Shown: positions 1-10,985 of the stretch, piece by piece | Numbering within the stretch: position 1 is the first letter of the stretch | How the letters are laid out: every line of letters starts with the position of its first letter | Assembly (NCBI GenBank): GCA_013399115.1 | Contig: VXAA01003837.1 | Coordinates: forward strand, 387,571 to 451,570 | From: Anseranas semipalmata | Taxonomy: Eukaryota; Chordata; Aves; Anseriformes; Anseranatidae | Direction: 5' to 3' | Length of the DNA: 64,000 nucleotides | The notes under the pieces: generated by a model | Seen by the model: only the letters and a program-made list of their open reading frames with translations | Told to the model about the DNA's origin: nothing | Database searches by the model: none | Position numbers and translations under genes: made by a program

Positions 1-455
1 CAGAGCAGGGCTCTCCAGCTGCTCTGTGAGCTCGATGTGAAGCTGTGATGTTTGTGAGGGACTGAAGCGTGAACTGCCCCGCTAACGCTAGCAGGTGTGA
101 GCAATAAAGGGGAAGGAGGAAAATGCTGATAATCAAAGAAAAAGAAAATAGCAAAGAGATAAACCCTCCTGAGCAGGCAGTACGAGCAAGTATTAATGGT
201 TAACTCCCTTATTGTGGGGTAGGAGGAAAAAATGCAATTGCAAAGGGAAAGAAGTTTACCTTGCAAAGCAAATTTGTCATTCGCTCTGCCAGATTATCAT
301 TGTTGTTATTTGCTCTTCATTCTATGAACGATAAAGAGAAAACATGCAAACAACCCTCAACTACAGCCATAGCCCCCTCCCCGCAACCTCCCTGCATGCG
401 TCCTTGCACACACAAAAAAGAGGATGCTAAACACAGCCTTTGAAATCCAGGAGGA
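1..455. other. GHRH 5' flanking region, no gene seen
   Basis: I see no supportable coding exon here. The stretch is A-rich and purine-rich with several poly-A runs, followed by the proximal promoter. In mammals MANBAL lies on this side of GHRH, but nothing resembling it is visible, so the neighbouring gene must lie outside the window. Confidence 0.6.
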
Positions 456-465
456 TAATTGATTC
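455..465 (+). promoter_or_regulatory. Possible homeodomain (Gsx-type) site upstream of GHRH
   Basis: The sequence ATAATTGATTC lies about 45 bp upstream of the TATA box and contains a TAATTG homeodomain core. In mammals the hypothalamic GHRH promoter is activated by the homeodomain factor Gsx1 (Gsh-1). Assigning this site to Gsx1 is an inference from position and core sequence only. Confidence 0.3.
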
Positions 466-507
466 TCTGACGCGTAGAAGCCCACAGGACTCCCGAGGGA
501 GCACAGG

Positions 508-515
508 TATAAAAG
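508..515 (+). promoter_or_regulatory. GHRH: TATA box of GHRH
   Basis: TATAAAAG lies about 225 bp upstream of the exon 1 splice donor. A start site about 30 bp downstream (near 538) gives a non-coding first exon of about 200 bp. A TATA-driven, non-CpG-island promoter suits a strongly tissue-restricted neuropeptide gene. An alternative upstream start in other tissues cannot be excluded. Confidence 0.7.
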
Positions 516-537
516 GAGGAGCTGCACCTCCCTGGCA

Positions 538-735
538 GCTAGAGGACAGCTGGGGGCAGATCTGAGTGTCCTCCCTGCTCAGCAGCTTCGCAGGGTCCTG
601 CCTGGGTACCGGTGGAGGGGACGGATCCAGCAGGGCTCGCAGAAGCAGCGCTAGAGGAGAAGTTGTGTCCGCAACAGGGGAAGGGAACACCTCAGCAGGA
701 GCCGATCCGGGAAGAGTTCGTTTTCTAAGGAAACG
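538..735 (+). other. GHRH: GHRH exon 1, non-coding
   Basis: The exon runs from the predicted start site downstream of the TATA box to a consensus donor (AAACG|GTAAGA, GT at 736-737). It contains no ATG in frame with the precursor; the first in-frame start is in exon 2. The 5' end is inferred from the TATA position. A 5' untranslated first exon is the usual layout in this gene family. Confidence 0.6.
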
Positions 736-3177
736 GTAAGAGCAAGTCTCTGTACGTGGGTTTAACGAGATAATGTCTATTTGGAAATCGGAGGCAATTA
801 AACTACACTGAAATGCAATCAAAGCTGGCATCAGTAATTAGTTTTGCCAGATACAATACCCTTCCTATCAAATGGGATTTTTTTTTTGTACCAAGTTACA
901 GAATGAAACAGTAACTGAACTATAGGATAAGTGCAAATCAATAGAGTAATGCTATAAATGAGCCTTGTAAAACTCCTAGGCTTTTATTAGATGAAGCAGA
1001 GATCTCCTCGTTTGCTATACTCATGCAAATTCCTTTTACCATGGAAAATGAAAGCTGTTTTACTCACCCATCAATAAAATCGTGTTTGCGCCAAACCAAA
1101 GTGTGAGGAGAAACGCAACAGTGTGTTACTGATAACGCGAAGCCAGCTACAGCGAGGCAGAGTAAGCCACTTAAAATGAAATATGATATTAGAAAAGCAG
1201 AAATCCTAGTATGAAAGTCTGAACTTCATAAAATTGCAGGCACAGTAAAAGCTTCGTTTCATCTCTGTAGAGGTATTTTTGAGACCGATCAGGTAAGGTT
1301 TCGGAAACAGTGAGAAACAGTTACCCAATCTCTCCAACATCATTTTCACAAATGCTGCTGTGTTAACATTGCACAGGATGGAATGAAGCTACTGTGCTTT
1401 ATCTGTTGGAATGGTGTAAAAGCTCTTCATCTTAAGGGGAATTTATTAATCTTTTTTCTTCACATGCTGCCAGAATAGAAAAGAAGAAGGGATCTCTCAC
1501 CCCCAGAGAATTTCAAAGGTGACAAGGTTTTGCAGAGCTGTCAAGCCGCCTGTACGCAGGGTGACACTTAAATTCTCCGGTCTCTTTTCTGAAATAGGAG
1601 GCACTTTTGGGAAGGGGAGTAGGACTTTCATTTTAGGCTCCTTCCCAAGGGAGAAAGGGAGACAGAAATACCCCAAAACCTGATGGGATGAGAAACAGAC
1701 TGTAGCAAAGGGAGAGAAGACAAAGCAAGACAGAGGAAGAAAGGCGAAACCAAAAACAAAAAAAAAAATCAAAAGAAACTAAAAGCAGAGAAAGAAAAAC
1801 AAAATCTCAAAGGGATAAAATGTGGTTCTGGAGGAAAACCCAGCACTCAGGTAATCAGGCCTATATCCTAGGAATTAAAAAGGGAAGCAGACAACACTGG
1901 GCTAGGTTTTTTCATTCATAGTGATATTTCACTTCCCAGATCACATAATGGCTTTTCCTGGTACTGAATAAATCTCCTGGTTGGCACTTTCTTCAGATGC
2001 CATGGTCTCCTGGTACCTTCTAACATATGCGTTAGATCATTTCCTTTAGAGAACAATCTGATTTGGGATTTGTCTTGGAGATATTTAGAGGAGAGAGGCA
2101 TGAAAGGGGCATGCTTTTTCAAGTTCAAATGAAAGAGAGAAAAAAAGCAGGACCAGCTGGGAGCATGAGCAGCTGGCAAGAGGGACCTGGCTGAAGAAGG
2201 GTTTCTGGTAAGAGTGCACCACCTTGCCCACTGTCTGTCCAGGCACTTAGGACACCACCTAATTCTGTTATTAACTTCCACAGTATCAATATCAAACACA
2301 CCTGCATGAGCACCACACAAGTCCTTAATTAGACTCACCCCCCCTTAACTTCATCTACATTCAGGGAAGCGGGCAGCTACATCCCAGCAGCAAAGCGGTG
2401 CTCACTGCTGATGTTTTCCATCAGAATGGGCCCCCTCCTGCCACCACCATCAGTAAAATCCACTGCTTGGAAAGTTCACTGGGGAAATTAAGAAGCCCAA
2501 ACAAAACCTTTCCATTTGGAAACTACTCCTTCCTTTTTTTTTTTCCTCCAACAAAGTATTGTTAAACATTTGGAAGCTCTTTTTTTTTCCCCTTAAAAAA
2601 TGAACTTTCTTCTTTTATGGAGATCAAACATCTTTCTGCTCTTTTCTTGTGTAAAATAACATAGCGCAACACGGAAACTTGATATTTTAAAGATTTCCAT
2701 CCACATTCTACTTTCTTAAAGAATCTTTTTTGAGCTAAAGATCAATTGCTTTTGATCAAAACCGAGGAAGAGCGTTAACTGGAAAATTCTCCTACCGTCT
2801 CTCGCTGCCAGTAACAAAAGCATTGCATTCAACTCCCGATGGTGTGTGACCTCGGGTGATTCTCTGCCCTGAGTCATCCGTCTGGGATGGTGGACACACA
2901 GCGCTTCAGCCAGCCCCAGGATGCAAAATACCGCAGTGTTTGTCGCTAGGCAGACACACGCTCTTGGTGAAGTCCATCCCACCTTCACCAAAGTCCTGAG
3001 AACTGTGCCGGCATTTCTGATCAGTGGAGAAGGGGCTCCTCTTGACATAGCAGGGCAGAAGAGGTCCTGGATAATAGTCACAGATGGAGAGTGTGAAGGT
3101 CCTGTGTAGCAATGCTGGGCTGGTGGGGAGGTTGCTTTAGGCAGACACTGTTATTGACTCACTGCTCTGTATTTCAG
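736..3177 (+). other. GHRH: GHRH intron 1
   Basis: This 2.4 kb intron joins the non-coding exon to the signal-peptide exon. It has a consensus donor at 736 and a pyrimidine-containing acceptor (CTGTATTTCAG) ending at 3177. Inside I see A-rich runs (1750-1800) and T-runs (2528-2595), but no recognisable repeat and no convincing exon. Confidence 0.7.
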
Positions 3178-3277
3178 GTGACTCCAAAGGGTGGAAGATG
3201 CTGGATAAGGCCACCCTGCTCCTATTCCTGCATTTAGTTGCATGCTCCATCTCCTCTCCTCTCTACCCAGCTCTCAG
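3178..3277 (+). other. GHRH: GHRH exon 2: signal peptide
   Basis: Twenty bases of 5' UTR precede the ATG at 3198-3200. The coding part begins MLDKATLLLFLHLVACSISS, an N-terminal charge followed by a leucine-rich core, which is typical of a secretory signal peptide. Cleavage probably falls near the C-S-I-S-S segment, before P-L-Y-P-A-L-R. The donor is CTCAG|GTAAGA. Confidence 0.92.
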
Positions 3278-6200
3278 GTAAGATACTGAATGCTTCATCC
3301 ATGCTGTAACTCTCTGCCTCATCTCTGACCTTGTGCAAAATGAGCACACGCCAGATTAAGTTTGCCAGCCCTTCTGAAAGCCAGATGAACCATATGTGCT
3401 CTGGTGAACCTATTTCTTTACCCTGACTTAATTTTTTGGGAATACCACTAGCTTATGAGTGGTTTCCAAAGAAGGCAGACACCTAATACGGAATATTTCA
3501 GCCCAAACAGTTGGTTTTGGAATTGAATGCTGGATCCTATAAAGGGAAATCTGGCAATCTCCAGAGCGACCAGCACCACCAGCTCCATCACTGATTAAAA
3601 TTTGTGCCTGCAGGCTACCTGCATCGAAATCAGAACTGCAGATATTTCAGTACATGAACTCAACAGCTGCCTATTTCAAGTACTTCCTGGCCAATATTTC
3701 AAGTATTTCCTTGCCAGCTGTTGAAAGTTAATATTACTTCTTGCTATTACAAATTGATGGATGTACAAAATTGTGCATAGGGTTCTGTAAAGTGGACTCG
3801 CAATGTCCCATACAAAATGCTTTAGCCTCGTGCCAAAGCCATTGCATAACAATACAACAGTCACTGGAGTTTTGCTTGACATTGCTGGGAGCTCAGCAAG
3901 GGGAAAACACATTTGGGGCAGCTTTACCAACTGCCTTTTCACTGCTGTGATAGCTTCAGGGCAGTTTCTGGCTGGGGAGAGTGACAGACAAAACTTCTGT
4001 TACTGATGAGGTAGGGATGGAAAGAGGAGAGAAAAAGAAAAAAAAGAAAAGGGAGTAGCGGTCAAGAACACTGACCCCTGACCAGCATTTGAGCACATTT
4101 TGCAGTATGCCTTGGGTTTTTTTTGCAGGTACAGCCCAGGGCCCGTTACTGGCAAGGCCATGAACTTCCAGCTACAGGACCGTGGCCCACTGCAGAGCCA
4201 TAACCCCTCAGCAAAGGAACGGGATGAGGAGGGTTTGTTAACAGACCCTACTGAAAAAAGGTTTGTATGTTGCCTCTCACCCTCCCAACTGCAGCAAAGG
4301 ATGCTGGTTGTGATCTTCCTGTAGCCCAGGAGCACACCAGCAGGTCACTTAGTCCCACTAGCACCACAGAGGCCAGGCTCGAGAGGGAGAACTCAGCTGA
4401 GCCCTGAAACTGGAGCACAAGGCGGGGACCATGCCAGCTCCCACCACTGCTGCCGTCCTGAGCTGCCTGCTGCTCTCCTCCAGCAGCACAAAGCACAGTG
4501 ACGGGCAGGGCTGCAAGCCCAGCACTTCTGCAGGGAGCATTGTTTTTCACCAAGTTCTAGGAACCCACCTGCATGACTGTTAGAGCCTCTCCTTTCCACC
4601 CCTGCCAGGAGACAAGGGATGGTTATTTGTCTAAGTACAATGGATTCATCCTTACAATGGTGGGGATCATGCAAATGGGTTGTGCTTCCCCTGCCTGTGG
4701 ATTTTCTGTAGCCTGGGTCTCCAGCACCGGCTGGAAAACTGCCCTAGGCTTCTGTCACCCTGTCCCAGACACAGGGGTGTCTCAGGGGATGACAGTGCTG
4801 CTGCAGAACACAGTGATGTACCAGCCGCAGCTCTGCCCTCTACCAGCCTGTGGTTCTTCTCCTTCCTGCTGGTTCTTTAACCTCACCATTGCATTGCAGG
4901 CACTTCTCTTTAGTCTTTTTTAGTGCAAAAACTAATTAACAGATGTATTTTGTTTTGCTGGCTGCCTCCTTGTCAGGACCAAAAATCCCCCAAATCTTTT
5001 TACCCTCCAACACTAACTCAGTCCAATACTAAAAGGCATTTGGTATGCTTACCTGCCCCTGATCTCAGCAGAGTTGCATCTGGTGTATTTTGACATCTGA
5101 AACATCCCTTTCTTACCTAGAAGGCTCGTTGCTAGCTCAGTGAGCACACCTTGTGCTTGTCTTTCACTCCTAGGATGCAGCGCCACGCGGATGCCATATT
5201 CACCGACAACTACCGGAAATTCCTGGGGCAGATTTCTGCCCGCAAATTCTTACAGACCATCATTGGCAAGCGGCTCAGGTAAGCCCCAGGGGTTTGCTGT
5301 CCTAGCGACGATGCTTTGCTTATTACATTGGGAGGTTTCTCTTTTATGCATGTAGCAGAAATCGCTTCTGTTGCAGTGGAAGGCAGATATCTCCTGCTGC
5401 TCCACACTCCGAAGGGCATCCTATATGCCCACTTCTAAGATCCCTCTAATCACAACAGTTATTAAACAGCCTAATTAATCCTTCCCTCTGAGGCTATCAG
5501 TGCCAGATCAGCTGAGAGCTGAACCATACTAGCAACAAGCAATGGTCTTTGCAGATAACAGCTGCAATGATCATTCACTGTTAGGAAACACCTGTTGTTA
5601 TGCTGTTATTCCTAGCATGGTCTGAACATAGAAAACAGCCTCTCCACTACAGCTTGGGTAGCTGTGGGTAGACAGATCAGTTACCACCAGTAAATAAGAC
5701 CACCTAGTCAGATGCAAGCCAGCCCTGATTTCTTGCTGAAATGACCCAGAACAGCCCCAGGCCCAGCAGGTTCCTTGCCATTCTGCTCAGCCTGAGCCAC
5801 AATTTGAGCGAGGGACTGCAATGCACCTCTGAAACAAAGATGGTTCTCATCTCTGCGTAACAGAAACAGTGAGAGCAGCCCAGAAGAAGGTGTGCATGAA
5901 CTCCTGACAAGGCGCCAGTCTGACAGCATCCTGATGGACAGCCGCTACCACCAGCAGATGGTACTAAGGGACTTCCTGGGAGCCATTATGCAGAATCAAA
6001 GGTAGGTGGGAATCGTTCCATTATCTGCTCTCCGCAGGAATAAGACAAGGTCCTTTTTGCTGTCTGGCTTTCGGATGTGAAGCTACTGGATTAAGTACTA
6101 CCTTTCAGATACACCCAGGGAAAGAACAGAGCTCTTAACCTGACCGCATAACCCACCCCTTCCCTTTCACGGGCAAGTAGGGTGCAGGTAAGGAACAGCC

Positions 6201-6410
6201 TGCCCTGAGCCAGCCCGCAGCACACACAGCAGCACATCACTATGCTGTCTCCTCACCCCTGTAATTCAGTAAAATAGCAGTAGAAAAAAAAAATATCTCT
6301 CTCAATCCCAGTTATGCCATCACTGTCCTATTCTCTTCTTTCACAGGCCTCAGGACGTAAACAGCAGTCAGTTAGAAGGGTTTCCCAGCACCCTGGCTAA
6401 GCTCATGTAA
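3198..6410 (+). CDS. GHRH: Growth hormone-releasing hormone precursor (172 residues, 5 coding exons)
   Basis: This is the precursor of hypothalamic growth hormone-releasing hormone, which is secreted and acts on the class B receptor GHRHR on pituitary somatotrophs. Coding exons are 3198-3277, 4129-4260, 5174-5278, 5864-6001 and 6347-6410; all introns are GT/AG and all interrupt codons in phase 2. The start is the first ATG of exon 2 and is followed at once by a hydrophobic signal peptide (about residues 1-20, ending near ACSISS). Residues 21-74 are a propeptide ending KR-MQR. The hormone starts at H75 with H-A-D-A-I-F-T-D-N-Y, the conserved GHRH N terminus with histidine in place of mammalian tyrosine. 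It can end at I101 (followed by G-K-R, an amidation signal) or at T121 before R122-R123, giving 27 or 47 residues. Residues 124-172 form a C-terminal peptide ending in TAA at 6408-6410. Exons 3, 4 and 5 are 132, 105 and 138 bp, so skipping any of them keeps the frame. The gene converges on RPN2, as in mammals. A separate GHRH gene with a 47-residue product is established in chicken, and the call is close to certain. Confidence 0.97.
4129..4260 (+). other. GHRH: GHRH exon 3: N-terminal propeptide
   Basis: This exon encodes residues 28-70 and the start of R71, a hydrophilic propeptide ending T-E-K-R. The dibasic KR and the following M-Q-R in exon 4 allow release of the hormone. The acceptor has a long T-run (TTTTTTTTGCAG) and the donor is AAAAAAG|GTTTGT, weaker than consensus at +3. 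No known bioactivity is assigned to this part in the family. Confidence 0.9.
5174..5278 (+). other. GHRH: GHRH exon 4: mature hormone core
   Basis: The exon encodes residues 72-105: M-Q-R, then the bioactive core from H75, through R-K-F-L-G-Q-I-S-A-R and K-F-L-Q-T-I-I, to G102-K103-R104. The N-terminal H-A-D and F6 are receptor-activating positions in this peptide family, and the remainder is an amphipathic helix. The G-K-R motif would give a 27-residue C-terminal amide; read through, it becomes part of the 47-residue form completed in exon 5. In the sister genes ADCYAP1 and VIP the corresponding exon encodes PRP and PHI. Confidence 0.96.
5864..6001 (+). other. GHRH: GHRH exon 5: hormone tail plus PACAP/VIP-like C-terminal peptide
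   Basis: The exon encodes N107-Q151. The first 15 residues complete the 47-residue hormone up to T121, followed by the dibasic R122-R123. From Q124 a second segment begins Q-S-D-S-I-L-M-D-S and continues R-Y-H-Q-Q-M-V-L-R-D-F-L-G-A-I-M (to M148). This aligns with PACAP if two residues are missing after S132. The exon sits where VIP and ADCYAP1 carry their second hormone. The peptide lacks the N-terminal histidine and an amidation signal, so activity at classical receptors is doubtful. Confidence 0.9.
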
Positions 6411-6623
6411 ATATTTCTCCCTTTTTCGTCTCCCCATGCTCTGGTGAGTACCATTCCCTGCACAACTGTGTATGTAACACCACTGCTGCACTGTGCCCAA
6501 CAAGTGGTTTGAAGGCTCTGCCTTGGCAAAGCCAACTCCAATCACTGTCCATAAAAAAAGGGCATTTGCTGCAATTTAAGGGGAAAAAAACTCCCAATCA
6601 GTTTTGTCAGGTACCTAAATAAA
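6347..6623 (+). other. GHRH: GHRH exon 6: C terminus, stop and 3' UTR
   Basis: The exon starts after TTTCACAG and encodes the last 20 residues (P153-M172), with TAA at 6408-6410. The 3' UTR is about 210-240 bp, with the first polyadenylation hexamer AATAAA at 618-623 of the 6 kb block (6618-6623). Cleavage is expected about 15-25 bp downstream. The exact end is not visible in genomic sequence. Confidence 0.8.
6618..6623 (+). terminator. GHRH: GHRH polyadenylation signal
   Basis: AATAAA lies inside CTAAATAAATACC, about 210 bp after the stop codon. It is the first canonical hexamer downstream of the stop. Further AATAAA hexamers occur later in the intergenic region (for example near 7160 and 8265), so longer 3' ends remain possible. 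Confidence 0.6.
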
Positions 6624-6644
6624 TACCCATTAGTCTGAACAGAC

Positions 6645-9600
6645 ACCTAGGCATGCGTTTCCACAGAATGCCCCCAGTCTAACTACTCTGGCCTGAGCCC
6701 TACACAAACACAGCTCTCACAGCAGATTCATCAGCAAATCCAGCAGAACTCAAATGCCCATTTGGATATCTGGGAACAGGCTCGTAGCAACCAAAAGCAT
6801 CCTCATAAAGCTGAGACACTGAGTGTCAAAGCTAGCCTAAAGGCAGAACCCTCCTCTAGATGCCCAGGACATTTCAGGTTTACCCTCTCACTGCACTGGA
6901 CAGGAAATGAAACCTTACAGTTTTCTGTACCCCTCAGTCCTAAAATTAGTCACCTGGAACTTGAAACATGTTCTAAACCTTGCCAGCCCTGGGGGACTTA
7001 GAGCAAGCAGACAGGCCATCCTTGGTAATACCTTCATTCATACAAATGTGTTTTCCTCTATGAAGCAATCTCATCTTACTCCTCTGTCTCAGAAATTAAG
7101 CCTGTCTGACCCTAGTCAGCACAACATGAAGTGGTGTGGAGAGACCTGTATTAATATTAAATAAAAAGGGGGTGAGGGGGGAAAGACCAGAACTGTACAT
7201 AAATCACGCCTATGGATTCAGCTGGGAAAGCATAGCATTTCAGCATCTCTCTTGCCATGTTTGAGTTGGTTACATTCAGTAGTTCTTTCTACAAATAAGG
7301 TCAGCCAGGAAAAGCCTCAAAAAAGAAAAAAAAAAAGTATGCTTACCAACTGCTTTTTCATAATTCTCTTTTCCTCCTGCTTCTGTACAGAATAATTCAG
7401 AGCTCATGGATCTAACTGTACAGTAAGCCATTCACAGCAATGAAGACATTCCTGGAGGTGACCAGCTGGAAACTGATGCATGCACTCCTCAAATCTGTTC
7501 AAAGGAATGCAATTTAATTCCCCTCTCTAAACACTGGTGTGTGTACTGAATCAGGAAAAAAAAAAATACCTCTGTGGTTTAACCTCAGGCTGCATTATAC
7601 ATAAAGGCTTAAACAACCAGTACACTTGTAATCCTGGAGACATATTGTCTACTAATTAAGGCTTCCAAATCACAAGTGTAGCAAAATTTCTGCCAGGTCA
7701 TCATTCTGTTTGAAGGCCTCATTAATAAACATGAGGCCACCAAAAAGCACCTTTTGGCAATTTAGTGAACTGATTACAGCCTCCTCTAAATAGATGCTGA
7801 TGGCACAACCACACACAGTTCGGAGCAGGGCGAGGTGATACATGAATCCACATGTCTACCACCCATCACAAACACTGCTGTGGGCTGTCATTGCCTAGCT
7901 CCTTGTCAGAGCCCTGGCAGCACACCTGAACTCTAAAAAGCTTGGTGACAAGCAGTTACTGTTTGCTCTGCAAGAGTTAAGGGAGATCCCTGTGCATCAG
8001 ATTGGGCTGACACTGTTTTAATTCAATGTGCCATCCAGTGGCTCTGAACTCCACCATGGCTAGGGTTACAGCTGTAAATGTTCTCACTACCACTTACAAG
8101 AAGTTATTAACCCAGTGATCTCTCACACAGCTACTTCCTTCTCTGTCACTCCAATTATCCTATTGTTTGTGTAATATTTATGTCTTCAGAAATGTAAATA
8201 ATGTCAGGATGGGGTACGCTTTCCCATCATTAGCAGGGAATAAAAATTGTTTTAAATAAACCTGTCCAACAGCAGGTCAAGATGTCTGTCTATTGAGATG
8301 TTAGTTTCTTGACTGCAGTCACAGAATGGAAGATGTTGCTCAAAGAGAGCAGTAAAGATCACAGAGGATGACTCAGAGCCGTGCTAGCAAAGGCACCAGG
8401 TCCTATGCCAACCACTTAGGACCAGGTTGGAAATACACCTGCATACAAACATATTAGGGCCTCTCAAAGCATCCCTCATTGCACCTGAACAATTCATTGG
8501 TAATCCACAGTATATACCATCTCCTTTTTCCTCTGGTGATCATGTTTTAGTGTAGTAGGCTCCAGCGTACATGGAAATGAGCTCATACTTGCACCAAATC
8601 CCTATAGATTACATTCTCCCCGTTCAGGTTTTACAACTCAAGCACTACAAAAATATTACCAACTGCCCAGCAGGGGGGGAAGCAACGAGGGGATGCTGAG
8701 GTACATCAGTGAAGCTGTAACAGCAGCATGTACACTAATGGGTAATCCGTTACCCTTATGCAGGCAGGTTACTGTCATGGTGAGACGCAAGACATCCTTC
8801 TGCTTCACAGTACAGCTGGACAGAGAACTCGGAACAGAAGAAACAACCTGAATAGGCCTGTTTCAAAGTGTGTTTGTAAAGCTGTTGTGTAACACCAGCC
8901 AACTCCCCAAAGTATATTCCTAAATTAGAAAGTAAACAAGGTGGCAAGAAAAATTTGCAAGTGGCATAAAAGCTGTATGCAGACACTATACTACATTCAA
9001 TAGTCCGAATAAATCAAAGGACCTATTCAAAAACACTTTGGAAAGACCTAAGTCTGTATGATTAAACAGCTGAGTGAGTGCAGCTACCTGGAATAAAAGG
9101 GACTCCTCTGAAAATTCAGTTTGCATCAAAATGAGGAAACTCAAACTCCAGGACATTAAAAAAAAAAAAAGGCAAACCAGAAAATGTCTGAAGTATAAAA
9201 GACCAGAAGAAGAAAAACATCCTTTCCTAACATATAGCCAAAAAGGTAGAAAAATCAACAGAAACAAGCAGAGCTCAGAGAAAATGAATCACAGTAGAAC
9301 TGCATGATTTTCTTTTTGCATCTGTACTCTCATTGGAGAGCTTGCCAGAGTTCTTCTACAGGGAAAGTATTGGAGCATCTGTCATAGCATGAGTACCAGC
9401 AGAAAAATAAGTTATGAAACAAAGCCAAGAGGTGTGCAGTAAAAAAAAAAAAAAAGGCTCAAAAGAAACTCAACAGGGTGAAAAGGAATTCCAGGGTAAA
9501 ATATTACAAATAGTAGCTTAGCTATTTCTTGCTTACAAGTCCTTTATTCCTAGAAGGCTTGAATGCAGCATGAGATCAGTTTTTTAAAGGAGTGCAGCAG

Positions 9601-9690
9601 AGGTTAAAGGACTAGTTCATTAAGCCTGTATGGTGTTCAGTGTAACATTTACCATGAACAAACTGGTAGGAACTGGTATTACAAAGAACA
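6645..9690. other. Intergenic region between convergent GHRH and RPN2
   Basis: No exon, RNA gene or clear mobile element is visible. The tract is AT-rich compared with the right half of the window and contains several poly-A runs (7321-7336, 7556-7566, 9159-9170, 9440-9455). Because both genes end towards this region, promoters are not expected here. Confidence 0.6.
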
Positions 9691-9699
9691 GAAACAGTG

Positions 9700-10120
9700 A
9701 GCTAAGTGTGAACAACTGCAGTGGGGAAGAGGCAACATGGCTTTTATAAAGTGGAGTCATGTCTCACACATGTGAGGTTCTTTGGAGGAATTAGCTCCAC
9801 ACCCTTTATCCACATGCTTGCTGGTTGATATAATTTCCTTGGATTTCGAAAAGACGTTTCATAAAGTTCCTTTGCCAAGAGGTCTTTAAAGAAACCCATC
9901 TGACATGGGACAAACAGGAGCCAACACGGACACAGGGGAGGGAGCCAGGAGCAACTGTTAAGTTTTCCATGTGCAAGTTGTTCACCAGGAGAACTCCCCA
10001 GAAATCTCTGCTATTCCCCAAAGTATTCATCCCCCCCTTCCCAGCTCATTAATTTCTTGATGATACAAAATTACTAAATACAACTACAAAGTTCAGGGTT
10101 ATAACGAAGAAGGTACCGCA
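9700..10120 (+). repeat. Decayed LINE reverse-transcriptase fragment (CR1/L2 type)
   Basis: The stretch around 9825-9875 reads on the plus strand as D-I-I-S-L-D-F-E-K-T-F-H-K-V-P. This matches the reverse-transcriptase core of CR1/L2-type LINEs (Y-L-D-F-x-K-A-F-D-x-V-P). The flanking bases also follow the nucleotide pattern of such elements: a block near 9735-9765 resembling the 'free to be caught' segment before the core, and GATGATACAAAATTA near 10059 at the expected A-D-D-T-K-L position. No long open frame survives, so it is an old dead copy. Family assignment needs a repeat library. Confidence 0.5.
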
Positions 10121-10890
10121 TGTGACATTAGCCTCAAGACACCAGCCAATGACACAGTTAAAAGCAACGCAATCAAACGCGTATTTGGAGGTTACTTCCA
10201 GAGGCTGCAGTGAAAACGAACCCACCAGAAGGGCCCCCCCAAACCTGCTAGGGCAGACACAGCCAGGCACGAGGCCCACAAGGGCCAGACCCCAAGGACT
10301 CCTCCCATTTGAGCTCCGAGCACCCATGGCAGCTCCGCGTAGCCCATCCTGGTGCCATCCTGAAGTCAGAGAGAACAGCGATTAGCACAGAAATGCTGAT
10401 CACAGCATCACAAAGGACAGGAAAGAGTAGGAAGTGCCCCCAAATAAACATGTACCTCTGGGAAAGGACATAAAAGAACAGGAAGCTTTGCACCACAATG
10501 ACTAATACACAAAAATTGCTCACCAGAAAAAGCTCTTTTCATTTTCATGTGAGCCCAACTTCCAGTCAGAGACTCTGAAACAGCCAAACCAAAACTCAGG
10601 ACCATTCTTTCCTCTTTATTCACAAATCATTTAGTATGAGGAGAGGGAGCCTGGGGAAAGGTAGAATTATATTTTCCTTTTTCGTCTTTTTCTAAAAGAA
10701 ATTCAAACATCCCAGGAGAAGACGAGGCAGGGAGAGGAGTTGGGCAGGGATCCAGGGAAGAAAGGATTTTCAGGATTCATATGAAAAGCACTCAGGTAGC
10801 ATGAACACAACAGTGAAAATCAAGATTTTAAAAAAAAGTATAACTGGAACCCTCTTGACTTAATATATATATATAAAAAAAAAAATCTGT
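10121..10890. other. Intergenic spacer beyond the RPN2 3' end
   Basis: I see no gene. An AT-dinucleotide stretch (TATATATATA, 10862-10873) is followed by a 10-base A run, which reads as a T-rich tract just downstream of the RPN2 polyadenylation site on the minus strand. Otherwise nothing stands out. Confidence 0.5.
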
Positions 10891-10904
10891 TTCTGCCTTC
10901 CTTC

Positions 10905-10985
10905 TTCTGCTCTTTCAGTTATTTATTCGCTTCTGTTCTGAAGGCATTTGCTTTGTTTTTTCCCATTTCTTCCATTCTTCTGGTG

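Noticed and set aside
7150..8270. Further AATAAA hexamers downstream of GHRH
   Set aside because: Several are present in AT-rich DNA, but the first hexamer at 6618 is adequate. Longer 3' ends cannot be supported without transcripts.
9074..9307. 77-codon lysine-rich open frame
   Set aside because: A-rich tract with a poly-A run. The lysines come from base composition and no domain is recognisable.
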